Positions 30,985 through 39,015 of a DNA stretch of 64,000 nt are shown piece after piece. A program made the position numbers and the translations under genes. The stretch comes from Streptomyces sp. CCM_MD2014 (GTDB lineage: Bacteria > Actinomycetota > Actinomycetes > Streptomycetales > Streptomycetaceae), in assembly GCF_000772045.1 (NCBI RefSeq), contig NZ_CP009754.1, forward strand, positions 6,758,001 through 6,822,000, given 5' to 3'. The notes under the pieces were generated by a model, which worked only from the letters and a program-made list of their open reading frames with translations, was not told where the DNA came from and ran no database searches. The number at the start of each line of letters is the position of its first letter. Positions within the stretch are counted from its first letter, which is position 1.

Positions 30985-32523
30985 TTACCGGGTCACCGCG
31001 TCCAGTGCGTCGGCCATGCCCCAGCCGTAGAAGCCGTTGCGGTTCTTCGGGCCCTCGCACACCGCGTCGACCTTGCCGTCGCCGTCGATGTCGTACGGCT
31101 TGGTGCACGCCGTGGCGTCGGCCTGGGCGTACAGCAGGGCCTTGACCATCGCCGGGGAGGCGTGCGGGTGCGTCGACTTGATGAGGGCGGCGACACCCGC
31201 GACGTGCGGGGAGGCCATCGACGTACCGGCCATGTAGCCCCACTTGCCGCCGGGCAGCGTGCCCAGGATCAGTCCGCTGGTGGCGGGCGGCTCGGGCGTC
31301 TGGTAGGCCGTCGAGTCGCCGCCGGGCGCGGCGATGTCGATGACGCCCCGGCCGTAGTTGGAGAAGGACGACTTGAGGCCCTTCGCGCCGGTCGACGCGA
31401 CCGTCACGACACCCGGCAGCTGGGTCGGGATGTCCAGGCACTTCGACGGGTCGACCGTCCGGTCACCGGGCGTGGTGTCGTTCGGCGAGGACGGGTCGGT
31501 GATCTCGTCGGAGGCCAGGTCGTAGTTCTCGTTGCCGGCCGCGGCGACGTTGACCGCGCCCTTCTTCTCCGCGTACCGCGCGGCCCGCGAGACGGCCTCG
31601 ACGAGCGCCTTCTGGTCCGGGTCGTCCTTGCAGTTGAAGTACCACGGGTCGGTGTAATAGCTGTTGTTGGTCACGTCGGCGCCGTGCTCGGCGGCCCACA
31701 TGAAGCCGCAGACCACGGCCTCGGTGTAGAAGAAGCCGTCGGGGTTGCCGACCTTGATGCCGGCCACCTTGACGCCGGGTGCCACGCCGGTCATGCCGAC
31801 GCCGTTCTTGGCGGCGGCTATCTCCCCGGCCACGTGGGTGCCGTGCGGGCTCTCCGACGCGCTCGGACGCCAGGCGCCGTCGGTGGTGTCCGGCTTGCCC
31901 GCCACGCAGTTGACGGACGCCTGCCGGTCGAAGTTCGGGGCGATGTCCGGGTGGGTGTCGTCGACACCGGTGTCCAGGACGGCCACGGTCACCCTGCTGC
32001 TGCCCAGCGACTTCTCGTGCGCCTTGTCCGCCTTGATGGCGGGCAGGTCCCACTGCAGCGACTCCAGCGGGTCCTGGCCCTCGGCCTTCGCCGAGGTGGC
32101 CTTGGCGGCGGCCAGCTCCGCGCCGCTCAGCACCTGCGGCGCGCCCGTGTCGGTCGTGGCGGCCGAGGGCAGCGGCGCGGTGCGGGTGGCACCGGCCGAC
32201 TGCACGCCGCGCACCTTGCGCACGCTCTTGGCGAAGTCCGGGTTGGCGGAGTGGACGACGATCACGCCGATCCGGTCGTACGACGCGACGATCGTGCCGC
32301 CCGCCCCGGCTATCGCGCGCCGCACGGTGGCCGAAGGGCGGTGCCCCGGGGAGACGTTGACGACGTAACTGAGCGAGGTCCCGTCGGTCGCCGCCGAGGG
32401 GGCGGACTCCACCGCGGGGGCGGCGGTGGCCGGGGTGCCCGGCAGGAACGCCAGCGACGCGGCCACGGCCAGGCCGGCCGGGATCGCGAGGGCGCGACGG
32501 TGACGCGGGTGGGGTGCGGTCAT
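30985..32523 (-). CDS. secreted S8 family serine peptidase (subtilase)
   Basis: This 512-residue preproprotein has a Sec signal peptide (basic RHRRALAI, a hydrophobic core, then cleavage near TPATAAPA). An I9-type inhibitor propeptide follows (LSYVVNVSPGHRPSATVRRA). The catalytic domain has Asp in VAVLDTGVDDTHPDIA (about residue 183), His in ESPHGTHVAGE (about 227), oxyanion Asn in DVTNNSYYTDP and Ser in AGTSMASPHVAG (about 435). The C-terminal part includes DIDGDGKVDAVC, a possible calcium loop. It should act outside the cell. It is transcribed divergently from the DUF485-symporter operon. Confidence 0.93.
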   Translation of the reverse strand: MTAPHPRHRRALAIPAGLAVAASLAFLPGTPATAAPAVESAPSAATDGTSLSYVVNVSPGHRPSATVRRAIAGAGGTIVASYDRIGVIVVHSANPDFAKSVRKVRGVQSAGATRTAPLPSAATTDTGAPQVLSGAELAAAKATSAKAEGQDPLESLQWDLPAIKADKAHEKSLGSSRVTVAVLDTGVDDTHPDIAPNFDRQASVNCVAGKPDTTDGAWRPSASESPHGTHVAGEIAAAKNGVGMTGVAPGVKVAGIKVGNPDGFFYTEAVVCGFMWAAEHGADVTNNSYYTDPWYFNCKDDPDQKALVEAVSRAARYAEKKGAVNVAAAGNENYDLASDEITDPSSPNDTTPGDRTVDPSKCLDIPTQLPGVVTVASTGAKGLKSSFSNYGRGVIDIAAPGGDSTAYQTPEPPATSGLILGTLPGGKWGYMAGTSMASPHVAGVAALIKSTHPHASPAMVKALLYAQADATACTKPYDIDGDGKVDAVCEGPKNRNGFYGWGMADALDAVTR

Positions 32524-32630
32524 GCGTGGTGTCTCCAGTCCGTCGGGAAAGCTCGGAAAACGCGTGCGGAGCGCGGGCCCCCCGGGAAACGCGGATGATC
32601 CATGGGGTCTCCACATCATCGGCAAACGGC

Positions 32631-32664
32631 ACCTGCCCGAGACACGGGTACGGCTCGGGCAGGT
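32631..32664. promoter_or_regulatory. inverted repeat in the subtilase/symporter divergent region
   Basis: ACCTGCCCGAG (32631-32641) and CTCGGGCAGGT (32654-32664) form a perfect 11-bp inverted repeat with a 12-nt spacer, in the 342-bp gap (32524-32865) between two divergent genes. It could be a regulator's operator or a hairpin in the subtilase leader, about 110 nt upstream of that start. I see no gene in the rest of the gap. Confidence 0.5.
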
Positions 32665-32865
32665 ACATGACGTAGTGGTGCAGGGCGAAGTTATCCCCCG
32701 AAGCCGCTGGCCAGCAATGACCCGCTCAGAGTGACTTCGGAAAGTGCGGCGGGTGTTGAACCGGTCCCCACGGGGCGCCGTGTCGTTGGTCAGGGAGCCC
32801 GAGCACGATCAGGCCCCTGAGAACACCGAGGTCCAGCCGTCATGTCCGTCGTACGAGGAGACTCC

Positions 32866-33240
32866 GTGGCCACCGACGCACCGCCCCCCTCGAAAGAGGA
32901 GCCCCCCTCGCAAGAGGAACACCGACTCCCCTCCGCCGAGGAGTTCTCCGAAGTGCAGCAGAGCGCTGAGTTCGCCGAACTGCGCCGCTCCTTCCGCTCC
33001 TTCGCGTTCCCGCTGACCATCGCCTTCGTCGCCTGGTACCTGCTCTACGTGCTGCTGTCGAACTACGCCGGCGGCTTCATGGGCACCAAGCTCTTCGGCA
33101 ACATCAACGTCGCGTTCGTCTTCGGCATCGCCCAGTTCGTCACCACGTTCCTCATCGCCTGGTGGTACTCGCGGCACGCCGCCGCGAAGCTCGACCCCAA
33201 GGCCGAGGCCATCAAGTCCCGGATGGAGGGCGGCGCATGA
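32866..33240 (+). CDS. DUF485 membrane protein (symporter partner)
   Basis: This 124-residue protein has an acidic N-terminus, then the DUF485 pattern: FAELRRSFRSFAFPLTIAFVAWYLLYVLLSNYA and INVAFVFGIAQFVTTFLIAWWYSRHA, two membrane helices. DUF485 genes are found immediately before acetate permease genes, as in E. coli yjcH-actP. The GTG at 32866 has GAGGAG at 5-nt spacing, and the stop overlaps actP as ATGA. Confidence 0.92.
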   Translation: MATDAPPPSKEEPPSQEEHRLPSAEEFSEVQQSAEFAELRRSFRSFAFPLTIAFVAWYLLYVLLSNYAGGFMGTKLFGNINVAFVFGIAQFVTTFLIAWWYSRHAAAKLDPKAEAIKSRMEGGA

Positions 33241-34871
33241 GCCCCGCACAGTCCGTTTTCGCCGCCGAGCTGGCCGCCAACGAGGCGAGCGAGCACCGGC
33301 CGCTCATCATCACGCTCTTCGCGGTCTTCGTCCTCGCCACGCTCGGCATCACCGTCTGGGCCGGCCGCCAGACCAAGGACGCGGCCGACTTCTACGCGGG
33401 CGGCCGCCAGTTCAGCGCCTTCCAGAACGGCCTCGCCGTCTCCGGCGACTACATGTCGGCGGCGTCCTTCCTCGGCATCGCCGGCGCCATCGCCCTCTTC
33501 GGCTACGACGGCTTCCTCTACTCCATCGGCTTCCTGGTCGCCTGGCTGGTCGCCCTGCTCCTGGTCGCCGAGCCGCTCAGGAACTCCGGCCGCTACACGA
33601 TGGGCGACGTCCTCGCGTACCGCATGCGCCAGCGTCCGGTGCGCACCGCGGCCGGCACCTCCACGATCGTCGTCTCGATCTTCTACCTGCTGGCCCAGAT
33701 GGCGGGCGCGGGCGTCCTCGTCTCGCTGCTGCTCGGCATCACCTCCGACGCGGGCAAGATCCTCATCGTCGCCCTCGTCGGCGTCCTGATGATCGTGTAC
33801 GTCACCATCGGCGGCATGAAGGGCACCACCTGGGTCCAGATGGTCAAGGCCGTGCTGCTGATCGGCGGCACCATCCTGATCACCTTCCTGGTGCTGCTGA
33901 AGTTCGACTTCAACATCTCCGACCTGCTCGGCAAGGCCGCGGAGAACAGCGGGGCGGGCTCCGCCTTCCTGGAGCCCGGCCTCCAGTACGGCGCGACGGG
34001 CACCACCAAGCTCGACTTCATCTCCCTGGGCATCGCCCTGGTGCTCGGCACCGCCGGTCTGCCGCACATCCTGATCCGCTTCTACACGGTGCCCAACGCC
34101 AAGGCCGCCCGTAAGTCCGTGAACTGGGCGATCGGCATCATCGGTGCCTTCTACCTGATGACCATCGCCCTCGGCTTCGGCGCGGCGGCGCTCGTCGGCA
34201 AGGACGAGATCATCGCGTCCAACCCGTCCGGCAACACGGCGGCGCCCCTGCTCGCGCTGCACGTCGGCGGCGTCGACTCGGCCTGGGGCGCGATCCTGCT
34301 CGCCACGATCTCGGCGGTGGCCTTCGCCACCATCCTCGCCGTCGTCGCCGGCCTCACCCTCGCCTCGTCCTCGTCCTTCGCGCACGACATCTACGCCAAC
34401 GTCATCCGCAAGGGCCAGGCCACCGAGAAGGAGGAGATGCGGGCGGCCCGCTGGGCGACCGTCTTCATCGGCATCGTCTCCATCGCGCTCGGCGCCCTCG
34501 CCCGCGACCTGAACGTGGCCGGCCTGGTCGCGCTGGCCTTCGCGGTCGCCGCGTCCGCCAACCTGCCGACGATCCTCTACAGCCTGTTCTGGAAGCGCTT
34601 CACCACCCAGGGCGCCCTGTGGTCGATCTACGGCGGTCTGATCGTCGCCGTCGGCCTGGTGCTGTTCTCGCCCGTCGTCTCCGGCGACCCGAAGGCGATG
34701 TTCCCCGACGTGGACTTCGCCTGGTTCCCGCTGAAGAACCCGGGCATCATCTCCATCCCGTTCGGCTTCCTGATGGGCTGGCTCGGCACGGTCCTGTCGA
34801 AGGAGGAGCCCGACAAGGCGAAGTACGCGGAGCTCGAGGTCCGGTCCCTGACCGGCACCGGAGCCCACTGA
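33237..34871 (+). CDS. actP: cation/acetate symporter, SSS family
   Basis: This 544-residue protein has about 13 membrane helices of the sodium:solute symporter family. Key regions are DFYAGGRQFSAFQNGLAVSGDYMSAASFLGI (helices 1-2), LGTAGLPHILIRFYTVPNAKAARKS and LASSSSFAHDIYANVIRKG, which are typical of ActP. It would import acetate and similar short monocarboxylates. Its ATG overlaps the DUF485 stop, so the two are translationally coupled, and a terminator follows at 34892. Confidence 0.9.
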   Translation: MSPAQSVFAAELAANEASEHRPLIITLFAVFVLATLGITVWAGRQTKDAADFYAGGRQFSAFQNGLAVSGDYMSAASFLGIAGAIALFGYDGFLYSIGFLVAWLVALLLVAEPLRNSGRYTMGDVLAYRMRQRPVRTAAGTSTIVVSIFYLLAQMAGAGVLVSLLLGITSDAGKILIVALVGVLMIVYVTIGGMKGTTWVQMVKAVLLIGGTILITFLVLLKFDFNISDLLGKAAENSGAGSAFLEPGLQYGATGTTKLDFISLGIALVLGTAGLPHILIRFYTVPNAKAARKSVNWAIGIIGAFYLMTIALGFGAAALVGKDEIIASNPSGNTAAPLLALHVGGVDSAWGAILLATISAVAFATILAVVAGLTLASSSSFAHDIYANVIRKGQATEKEEMRAARWATVFIGIVSIALGALARDLNVAGLVALAFAVAASANLPTILYSLFWKRFTTQGALWSIYGGLIVAVGLVLFSPVVSGDPKAMFPDVDFAWFPLKNPGIISIPFGFLMGWLGTVLSKEEPDKAKYAELEVRSLTGTGAH

Positions 34872-34891
34872 CACCCCGCCCGACCGGCGAC

Positions 34892-34930
34892 GACGCGGCC
34901 GCTCGTAGATCCCTACGACGCGGCCGCGTC
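34892..34930 (+). terminator. terminator after actP
   Basis: GACGCGGCCG (34892-34901) pairs with CGGCCGCGTC (34921-34930), and an inner TCGTAG/CTACGA stem extends it, 20 nt after the actP stop. No T-run follows. Confidence 0.75.
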
Positions 34931-35036
34931 CCGCGTCGTGGGTTCGGGCGGCTGTCGATGTCGGACCGGTCACGTAGGCTCGACGGTGTCGGCGGAGAGA
35001 AACGCTCCACCGATCCGCGTCGAGGGAGGGGGCCAC

Positions 35037-36026
35037 GTGCTCATCGACACCTACGGCCGAGTGGCCACCGACCTGAGGGTCTCGCTCACCGACCGCTGCA
35101 ATCTGCGCTGCACCTACTGCATGCCCGAAGAGGGCCTCCAGTGGCTCGCCAAGCCCGACCTGCTCACGGACGACGAGATCGTCCGCCTCATCGACATCGC
35201 GGTCACCTCCCTCGGCATCGAGGAGGTCCGCTTCACCGGCGGGGAACCGCTGCTCCGCCCCGGCCTGGTCGGCATCGTCGAGCGCGTCGCCGCCCTCACC
35301 CCGCGCCCCCAGATGTCGCTGACCACCAACGGCATCGGGCTCAAGCGCACGGCCGCGGCCCTGAAGGCGGCGGGCCTGGACCGGGTCAACGTCTCCCTGG
35401 ACACCCTGCGCCCGGACGTCTTCAAGACCCTCACCCGGCGCAACCGCCACCAGGACGTCCTGGACGGCCTGGAAGCCGCCCGCGAAGCCGGACTCGCCCC
35501 GGTCAAGGTCAACAGCATCCTGATGCCGGGACTCAACGACGACGAGGCCCCCGACCTGCTCGCCTGGGCCGTCGAGCACGACTACGAACTGCGCTTCATC
35601 GAGCAGATGCCCCTGGACGCCCAGCACGGCTGGAAGCGCGAGGGCATGATCACCGCCGGTGACATCCTGACCTCCCTGCGCACCCGCTTCGAGCTGACCG
35701 CGGAGGGCGCGGGGGAACGCGGCTCGGCCCCCGCCGAACGCTGGCTGGTGGACGGCGGCCCGCACCGCGTCGGCGTCATCGCCTCCGTCACCCGCCCGTT
35801 CTGCTCGGCCTGCGACCGCACCCGGCTGACCGCCGACGGCCAGGTGCGCACCTGCCTGTTCGCCACCGAGGAGACCGACCTCCGCGCCGCCCTGCGCTCC
35901 GACGCCCCCGACGAGGAGATCGCCCGCATCTGGCGCCTGGCCATGTGGGGCAAGAAGGCGGGCGCGGGCCTGGACGACCCGACGTTCGTGCAGCCGGACC
36001 GCCCGATGTCGGCGATCGGGGGTTAG
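35037..36026 (+). CDS. moaA: GTP 3',8-cyclase (molybdenum cofactor synthesis)
   Basis: This 329-residue radical-SAM enzyme turns GTP into 3',8-cyclo-dihydro-GTP, the first step of molybdopterin synthesis. The SAM-cluster motif has Cys21, Cys25 and Cys28 (DRCNLRCTYCMPEE), with RFTGGEPLLRP after it. A second cluster region reads PFCSACDRTRLTADGQVRTCLF. The chain ends with the Gly-Gly that MoaA needs (SAIGG). GTG at 35037 follows GAGGGAGGG. The TAG stop (36024-36026) straddles the edge of a MITE-like element, whose insertion preserved the reading frame end exactly. Confidence 0.95.
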   Translation: MLIDTYGRVATDLRVSLTDRCNLRCTYCMPEEGLQWLAKPDLLTDDEIVRLIDIAVTSLGIEEVRFTGGEPLLRPGLVGIVERVAALTPRPQMSLTTNGIGLKRTAAALKAAGLDRVNVSLDTLRPDVFKTLTRRNRHQDVLDGLEAAREAGLAPVKVNSILMPGLNDDEAPDLLAWAVEHDYELRFIEQMPLDAQHGWKREGMITAGDILTSLRTRFELTAEGAGERGSAPAERWLVDGGPHRVGVIASVTRPFCSACDRTRLTADGQVRTCLFATEETDLRAALRSDAPDEEIARIWRLAMWGKKAGAGLDDPTFVQPDRPMSAIGG

Positions 36027-36201
36027 GGCCTGTCCGGCGGATCAGGTCGCAGCACCTCGTCGACGCTGGTGAGCGGGGTCTGGTGCGTGCAGCCGCAAGG
36101 CGGAGGAGGGCGTCGACGCGGAGCGTCGGCGACCGACGACAACGCCCCGGACGCGCGTGCCGGGCCCCGCGTCCGGGGCATGATCCGCCGGACAGGCCCT
36201 A
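36024..36201. mobile_element. MITE-like element with 19-bp terminal inverted repeats
   Basis: GGGCCTGTCCGGCGGATCA (36026-36044) and its exact reverse complement (36181-36199) bound a 174-bp element. A TA dinucleotide lies on each side (36024-36025, 36200-36201), so the repeats read as 21 bp when the TA is included. TA duplication is typical of IS630/Tc1-mariner transposition; some IS5 groups give similar ends. The inside has an extra hairpin (GCCCCGGACGCG pairing with CGCGTCCGGGGC near 36143-36179) and no transposase frame, so it must move, if at all, with help from elsewhere. Confidence 0.8.
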
Positions 36202-36447
36202 GGCGGGACCTGCCCCGCCGGACCCGCCGGAGACCTCCCGGGTCTCCCACTCGGCGAGCGGGACGACGTCCTTCAGGAAGCCCCGCACCCCGAGGAACTG
36301 GGACAGGCTCTCCCGGTGCTCGTCGCACGCGATCCACGTCTTGCGGCGCTCCGGGGTGTGGAGCTTCGGGTTGTTCCAGGCCAGCACCCACAGGGCGGCG
36401 GTGCGGCAGCCCTTGGCGGAGCAGATCGGGGTGGTTTCGTCACTCAC
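36199..36447 (-). CDS. small conserved protein, putative metal site
   Basis: This 82-residue protein has cysteines in CSAKGCRTAALWVLAWNN and a later WIACDEHRESLSQFLG, a C-x5-C ... C-x2-H arrangement that could bind zinc. The family appears conserved in actinobacteria but has no known role to me. The stop codon TAG (36201-36199) is formed at the edge of the MITE-like element; before insertion the gene would have ended at TAA at the same place. GTG start. Confidence 0.8.
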   Translation of the reverse strand: MSDETTPICSAKGCRTAALWVLAWNNPKLHTPERRKTWIACDEHRESLSQFLGVRGFLKDVVPLAEWETREVSGGSGGAGPA

Positions 36448-36670
36448 GGTTTCTTCTCACAGGTCCCCACACATGGCGACGCCGAGCAGCCACGGGGGGA
36501 GCTGCCCGGCGTCGGTCCGTCGCTCCGACGGGGGATGCGGAGCGCGTACGAAGTATGTCACGGCTCATCCTTCCCCGGGCCCGGAACAACACGAATTCAT
36601 CTGAGCATTTCTTCGGCCTGGCGTGGAATCGACGCCGCCGAAGGAGGCGCCGCGGTCACGGTCGGCCGCG

Positions 36671-37054
36671 TTACTCACCGGCCGCGCGCGGCCCCGGATC
36701 GGCCGTGGCGCGCTCCGCGACGGATTCCGCCGTGCCGTTCCCGGCCCGTGGCGGCATGATCATCGGCGGGGTCGGCGCCGTCACGAACGTCGACGGCAAG
36801 GATGGCGCGTTCTCACGCCCCGCGTTGGCGATCACGACCGCGATGTACGGCAGCGCCGCCCCGAGGATCAGGGCCGCGATCGCGACGTGCCGTTCCACGT
36901 TCCACAGGCAGACCGCGAGGATCACCGACAGGGTACGGATCGACATCGAGATGACGTACCGGCGCTGCCGCCCGCGCACGTCCTCCTGGAGGCCCGTCCG
37001 GGCCCCGGTGATCCGGAACACCTCGGCATTGCCGCCGGCACTCTGCTTCCGCAT
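36671..37054 (-). CDS. DUF3099 membrane protein
   Basis: This protein of about 127 residues has the DUF3099 pattern: VFRITGARTGLQEDVRGRQRRYVISMSIRTLSVILAVC, then a second helix (HVAIAALILGAALPYIAVVIAN), with a Pro/Ala-rich tail. It has two membrane helices; function unknown. The ATG at 37054 gives the usual family N-terminus, though an in-frame GTG at 37135 would add 27 residues. It is divergent from the GlsB/YeaQ gene. Confidence 0.8.
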   Translation of the reverse strand: MRKQSAGGNAEVFRITGARTGLQEDVRGRQRRYVISMSIRTLSVILAVCLWNVERHVAIAALILGAALPYIAVVIANAGRENAPSLPSTFVTAPTPPMIMPPRAGNGTAESVAERATADPGPRAAGE

Positions 37055-37316
37055 CTGGTTCCACCATCCGCCCGCATCGGACTCTCCCCGCCCCGCTCTC
37101 GTCCGCGGCCGCTCGGGGACGCCGGTCCCGGACAACTCACCACGTTACGCCGCGTCCGCGCCGCCCACGAGACCGGGGCACCCCGGTCGGACCGCACCGC
37201 GTGCGCCGCCCCGCGCAGGCGCCGGTACCCCGTTCGGCCGTACGCGGCATGCGCCGTACGCGGTACGCCCCGACACTGGTGGCAATGCTCGCGTAGGGCC
37301 GGACGAGGAGGCAGCC

Positions 37317-37598
37317 ATGGGCTGGTTGTGGGCGATCATCGTGGGATTCGTGCTCGGCTTGATCGCCAAGGCGATCATCCCCGGCAAGCAGCACATGCCG
37401 CTGTGGCTCACCACCATCTGCGGCATGATCGGCGCGATCATCGGCAACGCGATCGCCCGCGCGGCCGGCGTCGAGGCCACGGCCGGCATCGACTGGTGGC
37501 GGCACCTGTTCCAGCTGGTGGCGGCCATCATCGTGGTCGGCCTCGGCGACGCCGCCTACACGGCGGTACGCGGCAGCCGGCGACGCGAACGGGCCTGA
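37317..37598 (+). CDS. GlsB/YeaQ/YmgE family stress membrane protein
   Basis: This 93-residue protein has three hydrophobic helices with the family motif GLIAKAIIPGKQ after the first, and WLTTICGMIGAIIGNAIA in the second. The central loop (GVEATAGIDWWRHLF) and basic tail are usual in Streptomyces. These proteins are linked to general stress responses and have no proven mechanism. GAGGAGG lies 6 nt before the ATG. Confidence 0.88.
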   Translation: MGWLWAIIVGFVLGLIAKAIIPGKQHMPLWLTTICGMIGAIIGNAIARAAGVEATAGIDWWRHLFQLVAAIIVVGLGDAAYTAVRGSRRRERA

Positions 37599-37621
37599 CC
37601 CCTCCGGTCCCCGTACGCCGA

Positions 37622-37662
37622 AGGGGCGGCCCCGGCAGCCATCGACCGCCGGGACCGCCCCT
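37622..37662 (-). terminator. terminator of tyrS
   Basis: AGGGGCGGCCCCGGC (37622-37636) pairs with GCCGGGACCGCCCCT (37648-37662) with one G-U wobble in the minus-strand RNA. It lies 16 nt after the tyrS stop and also 23 nt after the GlsB stop, so it may serve both convergent genes. Confidence 0.75.
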
Positions 37663-37677
37663 CACGCGTGCACCCGC

Positions 37678-38946
37678 TCAGGCGCCGGTGACCTCCACCG
37701 CGGCCAGGTTCTTCTTGCCGCGGCGCAGCACCAGCCAGCGCCCGTGCAGCAGGTCCTCCTTGGCGGGGACGGCGTCCTCGCCGGTGACCTTGGCGTTGTT
37801 CACGTAGGCGCCGCCCTCCTTCACCGTGCGGCGCGCGGCGGACTTGCTGGCCACCAGACCGACCTCGGCGAACAGGTCCACGACCGGGGCCGGCTCGGCG
37901 ACCTGGACGTGCGGCAGCTCGGACAGGGCCGCCGCCAGCGTCCGCTCGTCCAGCTCGGCCAGGTCCCCCTGGCCGAAGAGGGCCTTGGAAGCGGCGATCA
38001 CGGCGGCCGTCTGGCCGGCGCCGTGCACCAGCGTCGTCAGCTCCTCGGCCAGCGCGCGCTGCGCGGCACGCGCCTGCGGACGCTCCTCGGTCTGCCGCTC
38101 CAGCTCCTCCAGCTCCTCACGGGAGCGGAAGGACAGGATGCGCATGTACCTCGAGATGTCCCGGTCGTCCACGTTCAGCCAGAACTGGTAGAACGCGTAC
38201 GGCGTCGTCATCTCCGGGTCCAGCCAGACGGCGCCGCCCTCGGTCTTGCCGAACTTGGTGCCGTCCGCCTTGGTCATCAGCGGCGTCGCGTAGGCGTGGA
38301 CCGACGCGTCCGGCTCCAGCCGGTGCAGCAGGTCGAGGCCGGCCGTGAGGTTGCCCCACTGGTCGCTGCCGCCCTGCTGCATCGTGCAGCCGTACCTCCG
38401 GTAGAGCTGGAGGAAGTCCATCGCCTGGAGCAACTGGTAGCTGAACTCCGTGTAACTGATGCCCTCGGAGGACTCCAGCCGCCGGGCCACGGAGTCCTTG
38501 GTCAGCATCTTGTTGACCCGGAAGTGCTTGCCGATGTCCCGCAGGAACTCGATCGCCGACAGGCCCTCGGTCCAGTCCAGGTTGTTGACCATCACCGCGG
38601 CGTTCTCGCCCTCGAAGGACAGGAACGGCTCGATCTGGCCCCGCAGCCGCCGCACCCAGCCCGCGACGGTCTCCGGCGAGTTCAGCGTGCGCTCCGCGGT
38701 CGGGCGCGGGTCGCCGATCTGACCCGTGGCCCCGCCGACCAGCGCCAGCGGCCGGTGCCCGGCCTGCTGGAGCCGGCGCACGGTGAGCACCTGCACCAGG
38801 TGCCCCACGTGCAGGGACGGCGCGGTCGGGTCGAAACCGCAATAGAACGTGACGGGACCGTCCGCGAGCGCCTTGCGCAAAGCGTCCTCGTCGGTGGACT
38901 GGGCGAACAGCCCGCGCCACTTCAGCTCGTCGACGATGTCCGTCAC
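37678..38946 (-). CDS. tyrS: tyrosyl-tRNA synthetase
   Basis: This 422-residue class I synthetase attaches tyrosine to tRNA-Tyr. The HIGH motif reads HVGHL (near residue 47), with FYCGFDPTAPSLH before it. The KMSKS-type loop reads KFGKTEGG. The tyrosine pocket (QLLQAMDFLQLYRRYGCTMQQGGSDQWGN) is intact. A C-terminal S4 RNA-binding domain follows (SKSAARRTVKEGGAYVNNAKV). No T-box leader is obvious in the short gap upstream (38947-39015 before the next gene). Confidence 0.96.
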   Translation of the reverse strand: MTDIVDELKWRGLFAQSTDEDALRKALADGPVTFYCGFDPTAPSLHVGHLVQVLTVRRLQQAGHRPLALVGGATGQIGDPRPTAERTLNSPETVAGWVRRLRGQIEPFLSFEGENAAVMVNNLDWTEGLSAIEFLRDIGKHFRVNKMLTKDSVARRLESSEGISYTEFSYQLLQAMDFLQLYRRYGCTMQQGGSDQWGNLTAGLDLLHRLEPDASVHAYATPLMTKADGTKFGKTEGGAVWLDPEMTTPYAFYQFWLNVDDRDISRYMRILSFRSREELEELERQTEERPQARAAQRALAEELTTLVHGAGQTAAVIAASKALFGQGDLAELDERTLAAALSELPHVQVAEPAPVVDLFAEVGLVASKSAARRTVKEGGAYVNNAKVTGEDAVPAKEDLLHGRWLVLRRGKKNLAAVEVTGA

Positions 38947-39015
38947 GGTTCTCGTGTCTCCTACGTGCTCATGCGTGATGATCTTCAGGCAGTCGGGTGA
39001 CGGCCGACTACGAGG

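Noticed and set aside
33063..35765. Large 900-codon antisense frame over the symporter and moaA genes
   Set aside because: It mirrors two clearly conserved genes; its composition (Gly/Asp/Arg/His-rich) is that of an antisense shadow.
36024..36201. Complete insertion sequence
   Set aside because: The element is only 174 bp and has no transposase frame.
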